Part shown: positions 1 through 6,772 of the stretch, one piece after another
Layout of the letters: each line of letters begins with the position of its first letter
Numbering within the stretch: the stretch's first letter is position 1
Origin: an uncultured Anaerolineales bacterium
GTDB taxonomy: Bacteria; Chloroflexota; Anaerolineae; Anaerolineales; Villigracilaceae
Direction: 5' to 3'
Assembly (NCBI GenBank): GCA_937928015.1
Contig: CALFXA010000180.1
Coordinates: forward strand, 1-10,760
Length of the DNA: 10,760 nt
Made by a program: the position numbers and the translations under genes
The notes under the pieces: model-generated
Databases searched by the model: none
Told to the model about the DNA's origin: nothing
The model's input: only the letters and a program-made list of their open reading frames with translations

Positions 1-958
1 GCAAGAGGCGGGCCAGCGGCTTGGCCAGTTTGCGCGTGGCGGGGACGGGTTGGTCATTGACCGAAATGGAGTACTCGTCCGTGACGCGCACGGTGCGGTA
101 TTGTCGATATTTTCCGAAGGTCGGAATTTCCTCTTCTTCGACGCGTTCGGCGGTGTACTGGATGGAACCGCCCAGGTCAAAGGTCCAGGTGGGCAGGTAG
201 AGCCCGCGCGGCAGGTCCACTTGGACCTCGGGCTGGACCTTGTTCTTCTCCACCCACTGAACAAGATGCCAGGCGGCGCGCTTCTGGTTGAAGGCGTGCG
301 GCAGGACGCCATCGGGCGCGATCAGCTCGCGGACGTTCTCCAGGCTGACGACGTGCGCCGAGTTGCAATACAGGCAGGTGGCCGAGAGGAGCGTGGGCGG
401 CAGGGTGAACTCCGCGCCGCAGCCCTGGCAGTGGAAGACCTGCTGGGCCAGCGGCTGACGATGTCCGCGCAGGGTGGACATGGCGACGATGAAGTCCTCC
501 TCCTCGGCTTCGGCCTGGGCCGTGCCGAGCGTCTCGTTGCGCGTGCAATATTCGCAGACCAACGACTGACCGTCGGGCGCGAAGGACATGCGTCCGCCGC
601 ACTTGGGACACATGAAGCGGTCGGCGTCGGCTTGGGCGATTCCGCCTGCGGGGACGGGCAGCGCGTCCGCATCGACCAAATCCTCGGGCTTGAGTCTGCC
701 GTCCAGGATGGCCAACTCGCGGCGGGCTCGGGAATGTCCGAGGTCGTGCGTGAGTGCGTTTTCGAGCGCCTTGCGCTTCTCGGCGGGCTCATCGGTCACC
801 ATCGCCATCCAATACCAGGCCTCGGCCATCGTGTCATGGCTGGCGTTGTTAGACGTGTACAGGGCGCGTTCCAGATAGCGGCGCGCCACGCTTTGCGAGC
901 CTGTCTTGGCTTCGAGGATGCCGCTCCTCAGTAAACTGTCTGCATAATCTTGCTGCAT
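1..958 (-). CDS. TPR-like / double zinc-ribbon protein, partial (3' end outside window)
   Basis: The frame stays open from the ATG at 958 to the window edge (319 codons), so the C-terminus is missing. Residues about 1-90 are helical and TPR-like (YLERALYTSNN, EAWYWMAMV, KRKALENAL). A first four-cysteine ribbon follows at C117/C120 and C135/C138 (CPKC and CEYC), and a second at C177/C180 and C195/C198 (CQGC and CLYC). A beta-rich region then starts near residue 245 (LPRGLYLPTWTFDL). Tandem zinc ribbons ahead of a W-rich beta domain resemble bacterial proteins annotated as TFIIB-type zinc-ribbon proteins; their biochemical role is not established, and I infer no reaction. The ATG lies one base after the folP stop, and a GAGGTG ribosome-binding site sits inside the end of folP, so the two are probably co-translated. 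The high GC and codon use match folP. Confidence 0.72.
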   Translation of the reverse strand, partial: MQQDYADSLLRSGILEAKTGSQSVARRYLERALYTSNNASHDTMAEAWYWMAMVTDEPAEKRKALENALTHDLGHSRARRELAILDGRLKPEDLVDADALPVPAGGIAQADADRFMCPKCGGRMSFAPDGQSLVCEYCTRNETLGTAQAEAEEEDFIVAMSTLRGHRQPLAQQVFHCQGCGAEFTLPPTLLSATCLYCNSAHVVSLENVRELIAPDGVLPHAFNQKRAAWHLVQWVEKNKVQPEVQVDLPRGLYLPTWTFDLGGSIQYTAERVEEEEIPTFGKYRQYRTVRVTDEYSISVNDQPVPATRKLAKPLARLL

Positions 959-959
959 G

Positions 960-1898
960 TCACCTCACCAGCGCGTCGGTCATTTTGGCCACGCGTGCCA
1001 TCTCCTTCACGTCATGCACGCGGATGATGTCCGCGCCGCGCGTGATGCCCACGGCCACAGCGGCGGCCGTCCCTTCCACGCGCTGATCGGGCGGCAGGTC
1101 CAGCGTGTATCCGATGAAGGATTTGCGCGACGGCCCGAGCAGGACGGGATATCCCAATGCGCGGATCTCGCCCAGACGGTTGATCAGCTCCAGGTTTTGT
1201 TCGCGCGTCTTTCCGAAGCCGATGCCTGGATCCAGCACGATGTGCGTTTCCACCACCCCAGCCGAGAGCGCGATCTGCACCGACTCCATCAGCTCACGTT
1301 TGACGTCCTCGATCAGGTCCGTGTACTCCGCGCCGAGATAGGCGTTGCCGAGCCGTTCACGGACATCTACGCTGGCGGGGTTGCTGCGGTTGTGCATCAG
1401 GATGACGGGCGCGCCGAAACGGGCCGCCACCCGCGCCAGGTCGGGGTCCGCGCGCAGGCCCCACACATCATTGACGATGTGCGCGCCCGCCTTGAGGGCG
1501 GCTTCGGCCACCCGCGCCTTGTACGTGTCCACTGAGATCAGCGCCTGCGGGAACTCTGCGGCGATGCGCCGCACGACGGGTAGCACGCGCGCCAACTCTT
1601 CCTCCGCGCCGACGGGCTGTGAACCCGGGCGGGTGGATTCGCCGCCCACGTCGAGGATGTCCGCGCCCGAGGCCAGGAATCCGCGCGCCTGTTCGAGGGC
1701 GGCTTCGATCCCCTCACCCCCATTCCCTCTCCCCGAGGGAGAGGGGTGCAGAGGCGAGGAACGGTATAAACCATCGCCCGAGAAACTGTCGGGCGTGACG
1801 TTGAGGATGCCCATCACATAAGTGCGGGAACCCCAGGTAAGGGTATGATCATGGACGGTAAGGGTGGGGGATTTCATGAAATAAAACGACGGGGTCAT
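960..1898 (-). CDS. folP: Dihydropteroate synthase
   Basis: Cytoplasmic TIM-barrel enzyme of folate synthesis that joins p-aminobenzoate to 6-hydroxymethyl-7,8-dihydropterin pyrophosphate. With the start at 1898 (312 aa), all family motifs are visible: NVTPDSFS (33-40), GGESTRPG (85-92), SVDTYK (122-127), NDVWG (143-147), LMHN (167-170), DPGIGFGKT (223-231), GPSRKSFIG (255-263) and RVHDV (293-297). The protein is slightly long because residues 48-63 (SPLHPSPSGRGNGGEG) are encoded by a palindromic repeat inserted after the first loop. The ATG at 1898 has AGGAG ten bases upstream but lies in the loop of a hairpin. An ATG at 1877 would give 305 aa and a more usual N-terminus (MKSPTL) but has no ribosome-binding site. 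The next gene starts one base downstream. Function is very secure; the start is not. Confidence 0.96.
   Translation of the reverse strand: MTPSFYFMKSPTLTVHDHTLTWGSRTYVMGILNVTPDSFSGDGLYRSSPLHPSPSGRGNGGEGIEAALEQARGFLASGADILDVGGESTRPGSQPVGAEEELARVLPVVRRIAAEFPQALISVDTYKARVAEAALKAGAHIVNDVWGLRADPDLARVAARFGAPVILMHNRSNPASVDVRERLGNAYLGAEYTDLIEDVKRELMESVQIALSAGVVETHIVLDPGIGFGKTREQNLELINRLGEIRALGYPVLLGPSRKSFIGYTLDLPPDQRVEGTAAAVAVGITRGADIIRVHDVKEMARVAKMTDALVR
1709..1760. repeat. Palindromic repeat element inserted in frame within folP
   Basis: A CCCTCTCCC / GGGAGAGGG stem (1725-1733 and 1737-1745) with a CGA loop sits between C-rich and G-rich flanks (ccctcacccc on the left, ggtgcagaggcgagg on the right). 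This is the style of short GC-rich palindromes scattered between genes in many bacterial genomes. Read on the minus strand it encodes the low-complexity peptide SPLHPSPSGRGNGGEG without breaking the folP frame. Ordinary dihydropteroate synthases pass from the DSFSDGG motif to the next helix with a much shorter loop. The exact ends of the element are estimated. Confidence 0.7.
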
Positions 1899-1909
1899 TT
1901 GACCCCGTC
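1879..1909 (-). terminator. Intrinsic terminator-like hairpin after the STAS-like gene, overlapping the folP start
   Basis: GACGGGGTCA / TGACCCCGTC forms a perfect 10-bp inverted repeat at 1888-1909, followed on the minus strand by GTTTTATTTC. It begins about 20 bases after the stop of the STAS-like gene, as expected for its terminator. It also contains the ATG at 1898 in its loop, and the alternative folP ATG at 1877 lies just beyond the T-rich tract. It could therefore also act on folP expression. Confidence 0.65.
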
Positions 1910-1929
1910 TCCTGTTATAAAGGGCGGAT

Positions 1930-2352
1930 TTACGGCATGCGGTCGAGCGGACGGCCCAACCAGGCTTCGGCTTCGTTGATGTCGCTGAATAGTTTGAGGG
2001 CCGAGGCGGTCTCAGGCAGGGACGATGAAGTCACTGCGCGGATGGCGTCTGCCACCTTCTCGTCCGCCACCACCACCGCCACGCGGATGTTGCGCGCAGA
2101 GGGGTCGCTGTTGGCCTCCACCGCCATGCGGATGGCCTTCTCGGGGATGTTCTTCACGGCGCGCAGGTCGTACAGGTTGCGCGTTAGACGGTCCGAGCCA
2201 AACAGATGCTCCAACGCGAACTCGCGCCAGTGGTTGAGGGTGGCGTCGGTCAGGTCGGTAAAGGTCAGGGTCATGCCCCCGTCGCCCCGGCGGACCACCG
2301 TGTAGCCGATGCCCGGCGTGGGAGTCCAGTTGAGCGGTTTCGGTTCAGTCAT
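1930..2352 (-). CDS. STAS/SpoIIAA-like domain protein
   Basis: A small, probably cytoplasmic protein of 140 aa without a signal peptide. It shows the alternating strand-helix pattern of STAS-like folds: strands at TLTFTDL (28-34) and LYDLRAV (60-66), a helix from PEKAIRMAVEAN, a strand at IRVAVVVAD (89-97), then a helix and a closing FSDINEAEAWLGRP (122-135). The ending 'F...EAEAWL' is typical of the SpoIIAA-like (STAS/SEC14-related) group. Such proteins usually act as regulators or binding modules; no enzymatic residues can be named and the target is unknown. The ATG has a good GGAGG six bases upstream and a TATAAT box on the same strand, so the gene probably has its own promoter. It ends in a terminator-like hairpin before folP. 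The family call is tentative and rests on fold pattern only. Confidence 0.65.
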   Translation of the reverse strand: MTEPKPLNWTPTPGIGYTVVRRGDGGMTLTFTDLTDATLNHWREFALEHLFGSDRLTRNLYDLRAVKNIPEKAIRMAVEANSDPSARNIRVAVVVADEKVADAIRAVTSSSLPETASALKLFSDINEAEAWLGRPLDRMP

Positions 2353-2375
2353 GGTATGCCTCCGTTAGTAGAGAA

Positions 2376-2404
2376 ATTATAACGCACGCGAGAGGTTACG
2401 GAGA
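2376..2404 (-). promoter_or_regulatory. Putative promoter of the STAS-like gene
   Basis: A perfect TATAAT reads on the minus strand at 2381-2376, about 24 bases before the ATG at 2352. Only a weak -35 (TTCTCC) is found 18 bases upstream, overlapping the end of the preceding lipoprotein gene. The -10 match is what supports this call. Confidence 0.4.
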
Positions 2405-3403
2405 ACTGGCAAACATGACCTGATCCCAAATGTAACAGGCCATTTTCTCCCAATATGGATCCCATGCCTCTTTCACTGTGTTGGGAATATTCGATATTAT
2501 GTTGGGGGCCTGTTGAGAGGGGACCCAATAATCAGGAATTGGTGCACCGTCCCGGTAATCTGGATTTACTCCCGGCCCACCTTCGCCCAGGAGGGATTTA
2601 TAGCGAATGGTCCATGTTTGTGGGTCATGAGGCAAACCATTGATTTCCAGTCCTTCAAGATGAATGGAGATTGTATTATTAACTTGTGGATCGAGCATCA
2701 GGCTACAATTTGATCCGTTCTGTACTGTCATTGGATAACCGATCAAGGCAGAAACAGGGCCATGTGAAAGCTGAATGAACTGGTCGATACTGTGATCATC
2801 CCTTTTGGTTCCAAAGGTCTGATTAGACGAATTGGTTAAGGTCATATTTTCAATCGGAATATCGACTGTAATCGCAGGCTCGCCATTTGGGCCCTTGCTA
2901 TATCTTGTCGCGGTGATCGTTACTAGGAACAAGATCTCGTCTAGGCTTCCCGATCGGGATAATCCTACCAGGATTTTTTCATTGAAACCATCGAGCGTAT
3001 CGGAGATCTCGTGTTTGAGCAGAACTTCATTCAGTAAAATGGTCTCGATTAATTGTGGACTTAGGTAGGTTATTGTGATGCGCACAACATCATTAGGAGA
3101 TACTTCCATATCTACATAATCTGACCAGCGATTTACTTGGTGCCCAAGGATTCTAAAAGCAGCATAACGCGCACCGTTGAATTTCTCATTTGGAGAATTA
3201 ACATCTGATAGTTTTGCATAATTATAGATATCCAAAACCCACTGTTCAGGCTTTATGTTATATACATTAGGCATTGACGTGCCAGGTGCGGCGGTGCATT
3301 CACTTACGGTCGTAGAAGGCTGAAATGGCAATGCCTTACATGCACCTAGTAGCATGGCCAGAATGATGAACAACACGAAAACGGGAAAAGCTCGCTTCTG
3401 CAT
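2396..3403 (-). CDS. Orphan AT-rich lipoprotein of unknown function
   Basis: 335 aa beginning MQKR, then a hydrophobic stretch (FPVFVLFIILAMLLG) and a lipobox LLGAC with the lipidated cysteine at residue 22, so the protein should be exported and membrane-anchored. The mature part has no motif I recognise. It looks beta-rich, with regular strands (VVRITITYLS, EILFLVTITATRY, AITVDIPIENMTLT, TISIHLEGLEING), compatible with one or two beta-sandwich domains, and three further cysteines (in SECTAAP, SNCSLML and MACYIW). The ATG has GGAGGGG eight bases upstream. Base composition is visibly more AT-rich than the flanking folK and STAS-like genes, suggesting separate acquisition. It sits between folK and folP without an obvious functional tie. 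The reading frame and lipoprotein nature are secure; function is unknown. Confidence 0.8.
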   Translation of the reverse strand: MQKRAFPVFVLFIILAMLLGACKALPFQPSTTVSECTAAPGTSMPNVYNIKPEQWVLDIYNYAKLSDVNSPNEKFNGARYAAFRILGHQVNRWSDYVDMEVSPNDVVRITITYLSPQLIETILLNEVLLKHEISDTLDGFNEKILVGLSRSGSLDEILFLVTITATRYSKGPNGEPAITVDIPIENMTLTNSSNQTFGTKRDDHSIDQFIQLSHGPVSALIGYPMTVQNGSNCSLMLDPQVNNTISIHLEGLEINGLPHDPQTWTIRYKSLLGEGGPGVNPDYRDGAPIPDYWVPSQQAPNIISNIPNTVKEAWDPYWEKMACYIWDQVMFASSP

Positions 3404-3516
3404 ACAATCAGCCCCTCCGAACAGAATAGTCTCCCCTGATGACCTTGCAAATTTGTTATGTCAACCAGTATACAACGAAACCATATCGGAATCCATCCCC
3501 CGAAACTGTCCCCCAA

Positions 3517-4008
3517 TCATGCCGTGTACAAGTGAATCCCACTTTGATCCTGCCCGTCCAGCAGGCTGGCCACGCTTTTACCCAGCACGGGATGTATCCA
3601 CTCGGGGGTCAGGTCCATCAACGGCACAAGCACGAAAGCACGTTCGTGCAGGCGCGGATGCGGCACCGTCAGCGCGTCGCTCTCCAGCACCAGGTCATCA
3701 TAGAAAAGGATGTCGAGGTCGATCTGGCGCGGGCCGTAGCGGAAGCTGGGCTGGCGTCCCACCTCGACCTCGATCTGCTTGAGCCGCTTCAAGAGCGCCT
3801 CGGGCGTGAGGTCGGTCTCCACCTGGACGGCCATATTCAGGAAGGCGGGCTGGTCGGCGTAGCCCCAGGGCGGCGTCTCGTACACGCGCGACTCGGCCAA
3901 CACGTGCACCTCGGGTGCGAGCCCGTCCACGGCGGCGCGCAGGTTGGCGAGGCGGTCGCCCAGATTCGACCCCAGCGCCAGAAAGACCGTATCCATGGTG
4001 GATGTCAT
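3517..4008 (-). CDS. folK: 2-amino-4-hydroxy-6-hydroxymethyldihydropteridine pyrophosphokinase (HPPK)
   Basis: Cytoplasmic folate enzyme that transfers pyrophosphate from ATP to 6-hydroxymethyl-7,8-dihydropterin, making the substrate for the FolP encoded downstream. At 163 aa it has the usual HPPK length. Visible motifs are FLALGSNLGDR (9-19), YETPPWG (43-49), GPRQIDLDIL (92-101; the two Asp bind magnesium in the family) and PHPRLHERAFVLVPL (116-130). The start at 4008 overlaps the stop of the sulfotransferase gene as ATGA, which favours translational coupling; an internal ATG at 3996 is the alternative. No separate promoter or clear Shine-Dalgarno sequence is visible. No folB is present in the window, and folP lies about 1.6 kb further on rather than adjacent. 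Confidence 0.96.
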   Translation of the reverse strand: MTSTMDTVFLALGSNLGDRLANLRAAVDGLAPEVHVLAESRVYETPPWGYADQPAFLNMAVQVETDLTPEALLKRLKQIEVEVGRQPSFRYGPRQIDLDILFYDDLVLESDALTVPHPRLHERAFVLVPLMDLTPEWIHPVLGKSVASLLDGQDQSGIHLYTA

Positions 4009-5204
4009 TCGGTTCGCGGCAAGTATGCGGGCTCGCGTGTCTCTTCCACCAGGCGTTCTTCGCGCTCGAAGCCGAAACGCTCGAAGATCTCGGGATACAG
4101 GTCGAAGATTTGCTGACGGGTGAAGCCCATCTTCTCGTACGAGTAGACGTGGTCGCTGGAGAAACTGAGGGTCTCCTTGACGGCTTCGTCCACGATGCAG
4201 TCGAGCAGGGGCTTGTCGGGATAGTTGAACTGCTCATAGAAAGAGCGGATGACCTGCTCGGGGCGTTGGATCAGGTCGTCGTAGTTCAGGATCAGGTGAC
4301 GGGGCGAGGGGTGGGTATCGAGGTAACGCAGCGGATGGGTGTACCAGTGCTGGGTCAGGTCCACGATCTCGTCGAGGTAGAAGTAGCCCTCGCCCGGGTC
4401 GGTGAAGACGCGACGGGCGTAGTTGATCCAAGAGACAGTGGAAGGCAGCATATCCAACGGATTGCGCACCATGTAGATGATGCAGGCGTCGGGGAAGAAT
4501 TCCTTGAGGGTTTCGATCTTGGAACTGAAGGCGGGGTTCTTGGCAACGAAGTGTTTCTTGCCCGTGGCGTATAAATGCCGCTGCAACATGGACTTGTAGA
4601 AGCTCATGATGCGGTGCTTGTGTTCAGGCGAGAGGGCCTCGTCGAAGTGCAGATAGTTGGGCATCTCGTCCATGAACGGGAAGAGGAAACTGACGAAATA
4701 GCCGTCCCAAATGTGCAGGTGGATGTTCTCGTCCTCTTCAGGCTGGAAGAAGGAGATGGGGTGAATCTTGACTTTGCCGAGCGTGGCCTTGTCGAAGGCG
4801 AATAGCAGGCGGTGCAGAGCCCCGCCGAAGTATTTGCGGTCGAGGCGGGCAACGAAGTAGGTGATCTTCTTCTGGGTGACAGAGGGCGTCAGATAGATGT
4901 CCCAGGTGGTGAGGCTGGTAAAGGTCTCTGAGTCGCGCGAGAGCAGGCGGTGCAGGAAGGTCGATCCGCTGCGGAAATTGCCCAGGATGAAGAGCGGCTT
5001 GTCGATGATCTGATTTTTGTAGGCGGGGAAGAGGATGTCGTCGAGCCAGAAGAAGAACCAGTGGATCAGGTCGCCGATGGGCCAGACGAGGTAGAAGAGG
5101 ATCAGGAAGATGAGCCGTTTGCGGTTGAGTCGAGCGGGGGTGTGACTGGCGCCGAAGAATGAGCGGACCGTGGTGCGCCAGAACAGATGGGAATTGAAGT
5201 GCAT
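4005..5204 (-). CDS. Sulfotransferase family protein (PAPS-dependent type)
   Basis: 399 aa from the ATG at 5204, which has AAGGA six bases upstream. An upstream in-frame GTG at 5234 lies inside a terminator hairpin and is rejected. The PAPS 5'-phosphosulfate loop is seen as ILGNFRSGSTFLHRLL (73-88), and the 3'-phosphate site as YMVRNPLDMLPSTVSW (244-259), with R247 and S255. A later LNYDDLIQRPEQVIRSFYEQF (306-326) is also typical. This pattern fits the sulfotransferase_3-like family, which moves sulfate from PAPS to hydroxyl or amino groups; the acceptor cannot be told. Residues 31-59 are strongly hydrophobic and aromatic, suggesting membrane association. The gene overlaps folK by four bases, yet no folate step needs sulfation, so the coupling is probably organisational. 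Confidence 0.88.
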   Translation of the reverse strand: MHFNSHLFWRTTVRSFFGASHTPARLNRKRLIFLILFYLVWPIGDLIHWFFFWLDDILFPAYKNQIIDKPLFILGNFRSGSTFLHRLLSRDSETFTSLTTWDIYLTPSVTQKKITYFVARLDRKYFGGALHRLLFAFDKATLGKVKIHPISFFQPEEDENIHLHIWDGYFVSFLFPFMDEMPNYLHFDEALSPEHKHRIMSFYKSMLQRHLYATGKKHFVAKNPAFSSKIETLKEFFPDACIIYMVRNPLDMLPSTVSWINYARRVFTDPGEGYFYLDEIVDLTQHWYTHPLRYLDTHPSPRHLILNYDDLIQRPEQVIRSFYEQFNYPDKPLLDCIVDEAVKETLSFSSDHVYSYEKMGFTRQQIFDLYPEIFERFGFEREERLVEETREPAYLPRTE

Positions 5205-5225
5205 GAAAGTTCCTTGACGTGCAGG

Positions 5226-5262
5226 GTAAAACACACAAGAAAGGCCGCAGGCCTTTCTTGTG
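5226..5262 (-). terminator. Intrinsic terminator after the DUF1801-like gene
   Basis: A 13-bp perfect stem, CACAAGAAAGGCC / GGCCTTTCTTGTG (5234-5246 and 5250-5262), with a three-base loop, is followed on the minus strand by TGTTTTACC. It lies about 30 bases after the stop at 5293 and before the sulfotransferase start, so it separates the two transcripts. Confidence 0.8.
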
Positions 5263-5292
5263 AAATTCTATCAGATTTGGGACGTCTTGTTG

Positions 5293-5664
5293 TTAGGGTT
5301 TGGTTATCTCTTTGTGAAATCGTTCGTAGCCCAGGTGGACCAATTCGGTCAGTTCCTGGAACAGGTCAGGTTCCACCCGCTTGAAGTTGAAGCAGGATTT
5401 GCCTTGCATGTGATTGCGCAATTCGGGCGAGATGCCTTGCAGCAGATCAGGGAACATGTAGACGGGCATGAGGTAGAACGAGACGTAATTCTTCTTGATC
5501 TGGGCGGAGGCGAAGAAGAGCGGCTTCTTCCATGCTTCGCTGTAGGGGCCGTCGATGGAGATGCCTGTGGGAGTATCGAGTGTGAGGGTTAGTTTCTCGG
5601 CGTAAGGTCGCAGGATGGCGCGCAGGTGTGCGTAGATTGTGGGAAAGTCGGTTTGTGGGGACAT
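5293..5664 (-). CDS. Small conserved protein, DUF1801/YdhG-like
   Basis: 123 aa from the ATG at 5664 (MSPQTDFPTIYAHLRAIL). The recognisable core is FFASAQIKKNYVSFYLMPVY followed by ISPELRNHMQGKSCFNFKRVEPDLFQELTELV (written in two parts: ISPELRNHMQGKSCFNF, then KRVEPDLFQELTELV). This layout, a strand pair next to an 'MQGKSCFNF' motif with a C-terminal helix, matches small bacterial proteins of the DUF1801/YdhG type. Their role is poorly known; some relatives are described as iron chaperones, which I do not assign here. An alternative GTG start at 5709 overlaps the SIR2-like stop as GTGA and would add 15 hydrophobic residues. I prefer 5664 because family members begin close to this point. The gene is more GC-rich than its SIR2-like neighbour and ends in a strong terminator. 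Confidence 0.72.
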   Translation of the reverse strand: MSPQTDFPTIYAHLRAILRPYAEKLTLTLDTPTGISIDGPYSEAWKKPLFFASAQIKKNYVSFYLMPVYMFPDLLQGISPELRNHMQGKSCFNFKRVEPDLFQELTELVHLGYERFHKEITKP

Positions 5665-5705
5665 GGTAACTACCGCAAATGGATACAATAATCGAATGAC
5701 AAAAT

Positions 5706-6731
5706 TCACTTACTCTGTGATGCGTTGCGCTCTGCGTTAATTAGCGCAAGATGCCATTTTTGTAATTCATATAATGTGTCTACTATAGGCTGGGTATTCT
5801 TCTCAGTTAGCCTAAGCATAAAAAATTGATTCCACACCTGTTCGCAACTTCGGCGAGGCCATCGATGGGATAATGATTCAAAGAAGCTCTTGTAAATACG
5901 ATAGTGAGAACGAACTATAAAAGGTTTCCAAGTTTTATATATTTTTTCTTCGTCATCTATGTTTATTACTTCTATTTCCCCAAAATCCTTTCTAGTGGAT
6001 TGATCCCATGCTTTTTTCATTGCATCTCGTGCTTCTATATCAGTTTTTGGAGCACTATAACCAAATATGGTTATGATGAACGAATCTTCGTTTATGACTT
6101 CCTCAAAGGTTTTCCACTGATTCTTTATGAAAGGATCAGTGGTGTAATCTTTATTTGTTACAGGATAAAGCAATTTTGTTGATGTTAATTTTTTATCACA
6201 GTCTGGACATTTGGCTCCTATAGGGCCAACCCATTTATGATCCATGGACGGACAGTGACCGATGGCTGTATTTCCATGAAGGAATAAGACGTGGGGGCAC
6301 GGAAATTGTTTATTCCTATACAGTGCTTGAAAAAGAAGCGGATCCCAATTGAACGTGGCAATAACATCCTTTTCTCTTAATGAGAGTATTAAGTAATCAT
6401 AGACAGTCGGAGTATCAGGAATAACCAAGGAATTGAAATATTGATATATTTCCTTCTCGATTCGCCCAATGAGTTTTGAATCGCGTTCTTCTATAATTAG
6501 ACGACTAAAAAACTCCTCAAAATTTTCTCCGTTATATTCCACGCCATATTCTTTCAAAATGCAGCTTATCCCTATTAATGTACCGATTTCATTCATTAAA
6601 GGAATTTTCCTTCCATTTTTGTCCCCATTTGGACAAGCTGCTCGACTTGCACCAGCGCCAAGTATTATTAAATGACGTGCATTTGTGATTGGATTGTTTA
6701 TTTGTTCTGCAACACTAATCTGATCATCCAT
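5706..6731 (-). CDS. SIR2-like NAD-binding protein (candidate NADase, possible defence gene)
   Basis: 341 aa with Rossmann-type SIR2 signatures in order: LIILGAGASR (21-30, the GAGAS dinucleotide loop), ATFNWDP (125-131, in the place of the catalytic Asn-Asp motif), FLHGN (150-154), a cluster C160 / C175-PD-C178 suggesting a zinc ribbon, FGYSAPKTD (223-231) and VINIDD (255-260). No signal peptide is seen, so it should be cytosolic. SIR2-like proteins of this remote type, unlike true deacetylase sirtuins, often act as NAD-degrading effectors in antiphage systems; that role is inferred here. The ATG has AAGGA five bases upstream. The gene is strongly AT-rich beside GC-rich neighbours, which points to horizontal transfer. 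The C-terminal 60 residues (RWPRRSCEQVW onward) match nothing I know. No partner gene such as a TIR, Argonaute or STAND ATPase is adjacent. Confidence 0.82.
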   Translation of the reverse strand: MDDQISVAEQINNPITNARHLIILGAGASRAACPNGDKNGRKIPLMNEIGTLIGISCILKEYGVEYNGENFEEFFSRLIIEERDSKLIGRIEKEIYQYFNSLVIPDTPTVYDYLILSLREKDVIATFNWDPLLFQALYRNKQFPCPHVLFLHGNTAIGHCPSMDHKWVGPIGAKCPDCDKKLTSTKLLYPVTNKDYTTDPFIKNQWKTFEEVINEDSFIITIFGYSAPKTDIEARDAMKKAWDQSTRKDFGEIEVINIDDEEKIYKTWKPFIVRSHYRIYKSFFESLSHRWPRRSCEQVWNQFFMLRLTEKNTQPIVDTLYELQKWHLALINAERNASQSK

Positions 6732-6772
6732 AACTATCCTTTATGTGGGCAAAATTTATTTATGCGTTAATC

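Noticed and set aside
50..934. A long plus-strand open frame (294 codons) opposite the zinc-ribbon gene
   Set aside because: It is the antisense shadow of a GC-rich gene. The minus frame carries paired CxxC motifs, a ribosome-binding site and a 1-base junction with folP; the plus frame has no recognisable domain.
3436..3464. A perfect TTGACA (minus strand, 3464-3459) upstream of the lipoprotein at 2396-3403
   Set aside because: The matching -10 position (CATCAG) is poor, so it was not listed as a promoter.
3915..4574. A plus-strand open frame of 219 codons opposite folK and the sulfotransferase
   Set aside because: Antisense of two clearly identified minus-strand genes, with low-complexity content and no family motif.
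5205..5234. Upstream GTG start for the sulfotransferase at 5234
   Set aside because: It falls inside the terminator stem of the preceding gene, while the ATG at 5204 has a well-spaced AAGGA.
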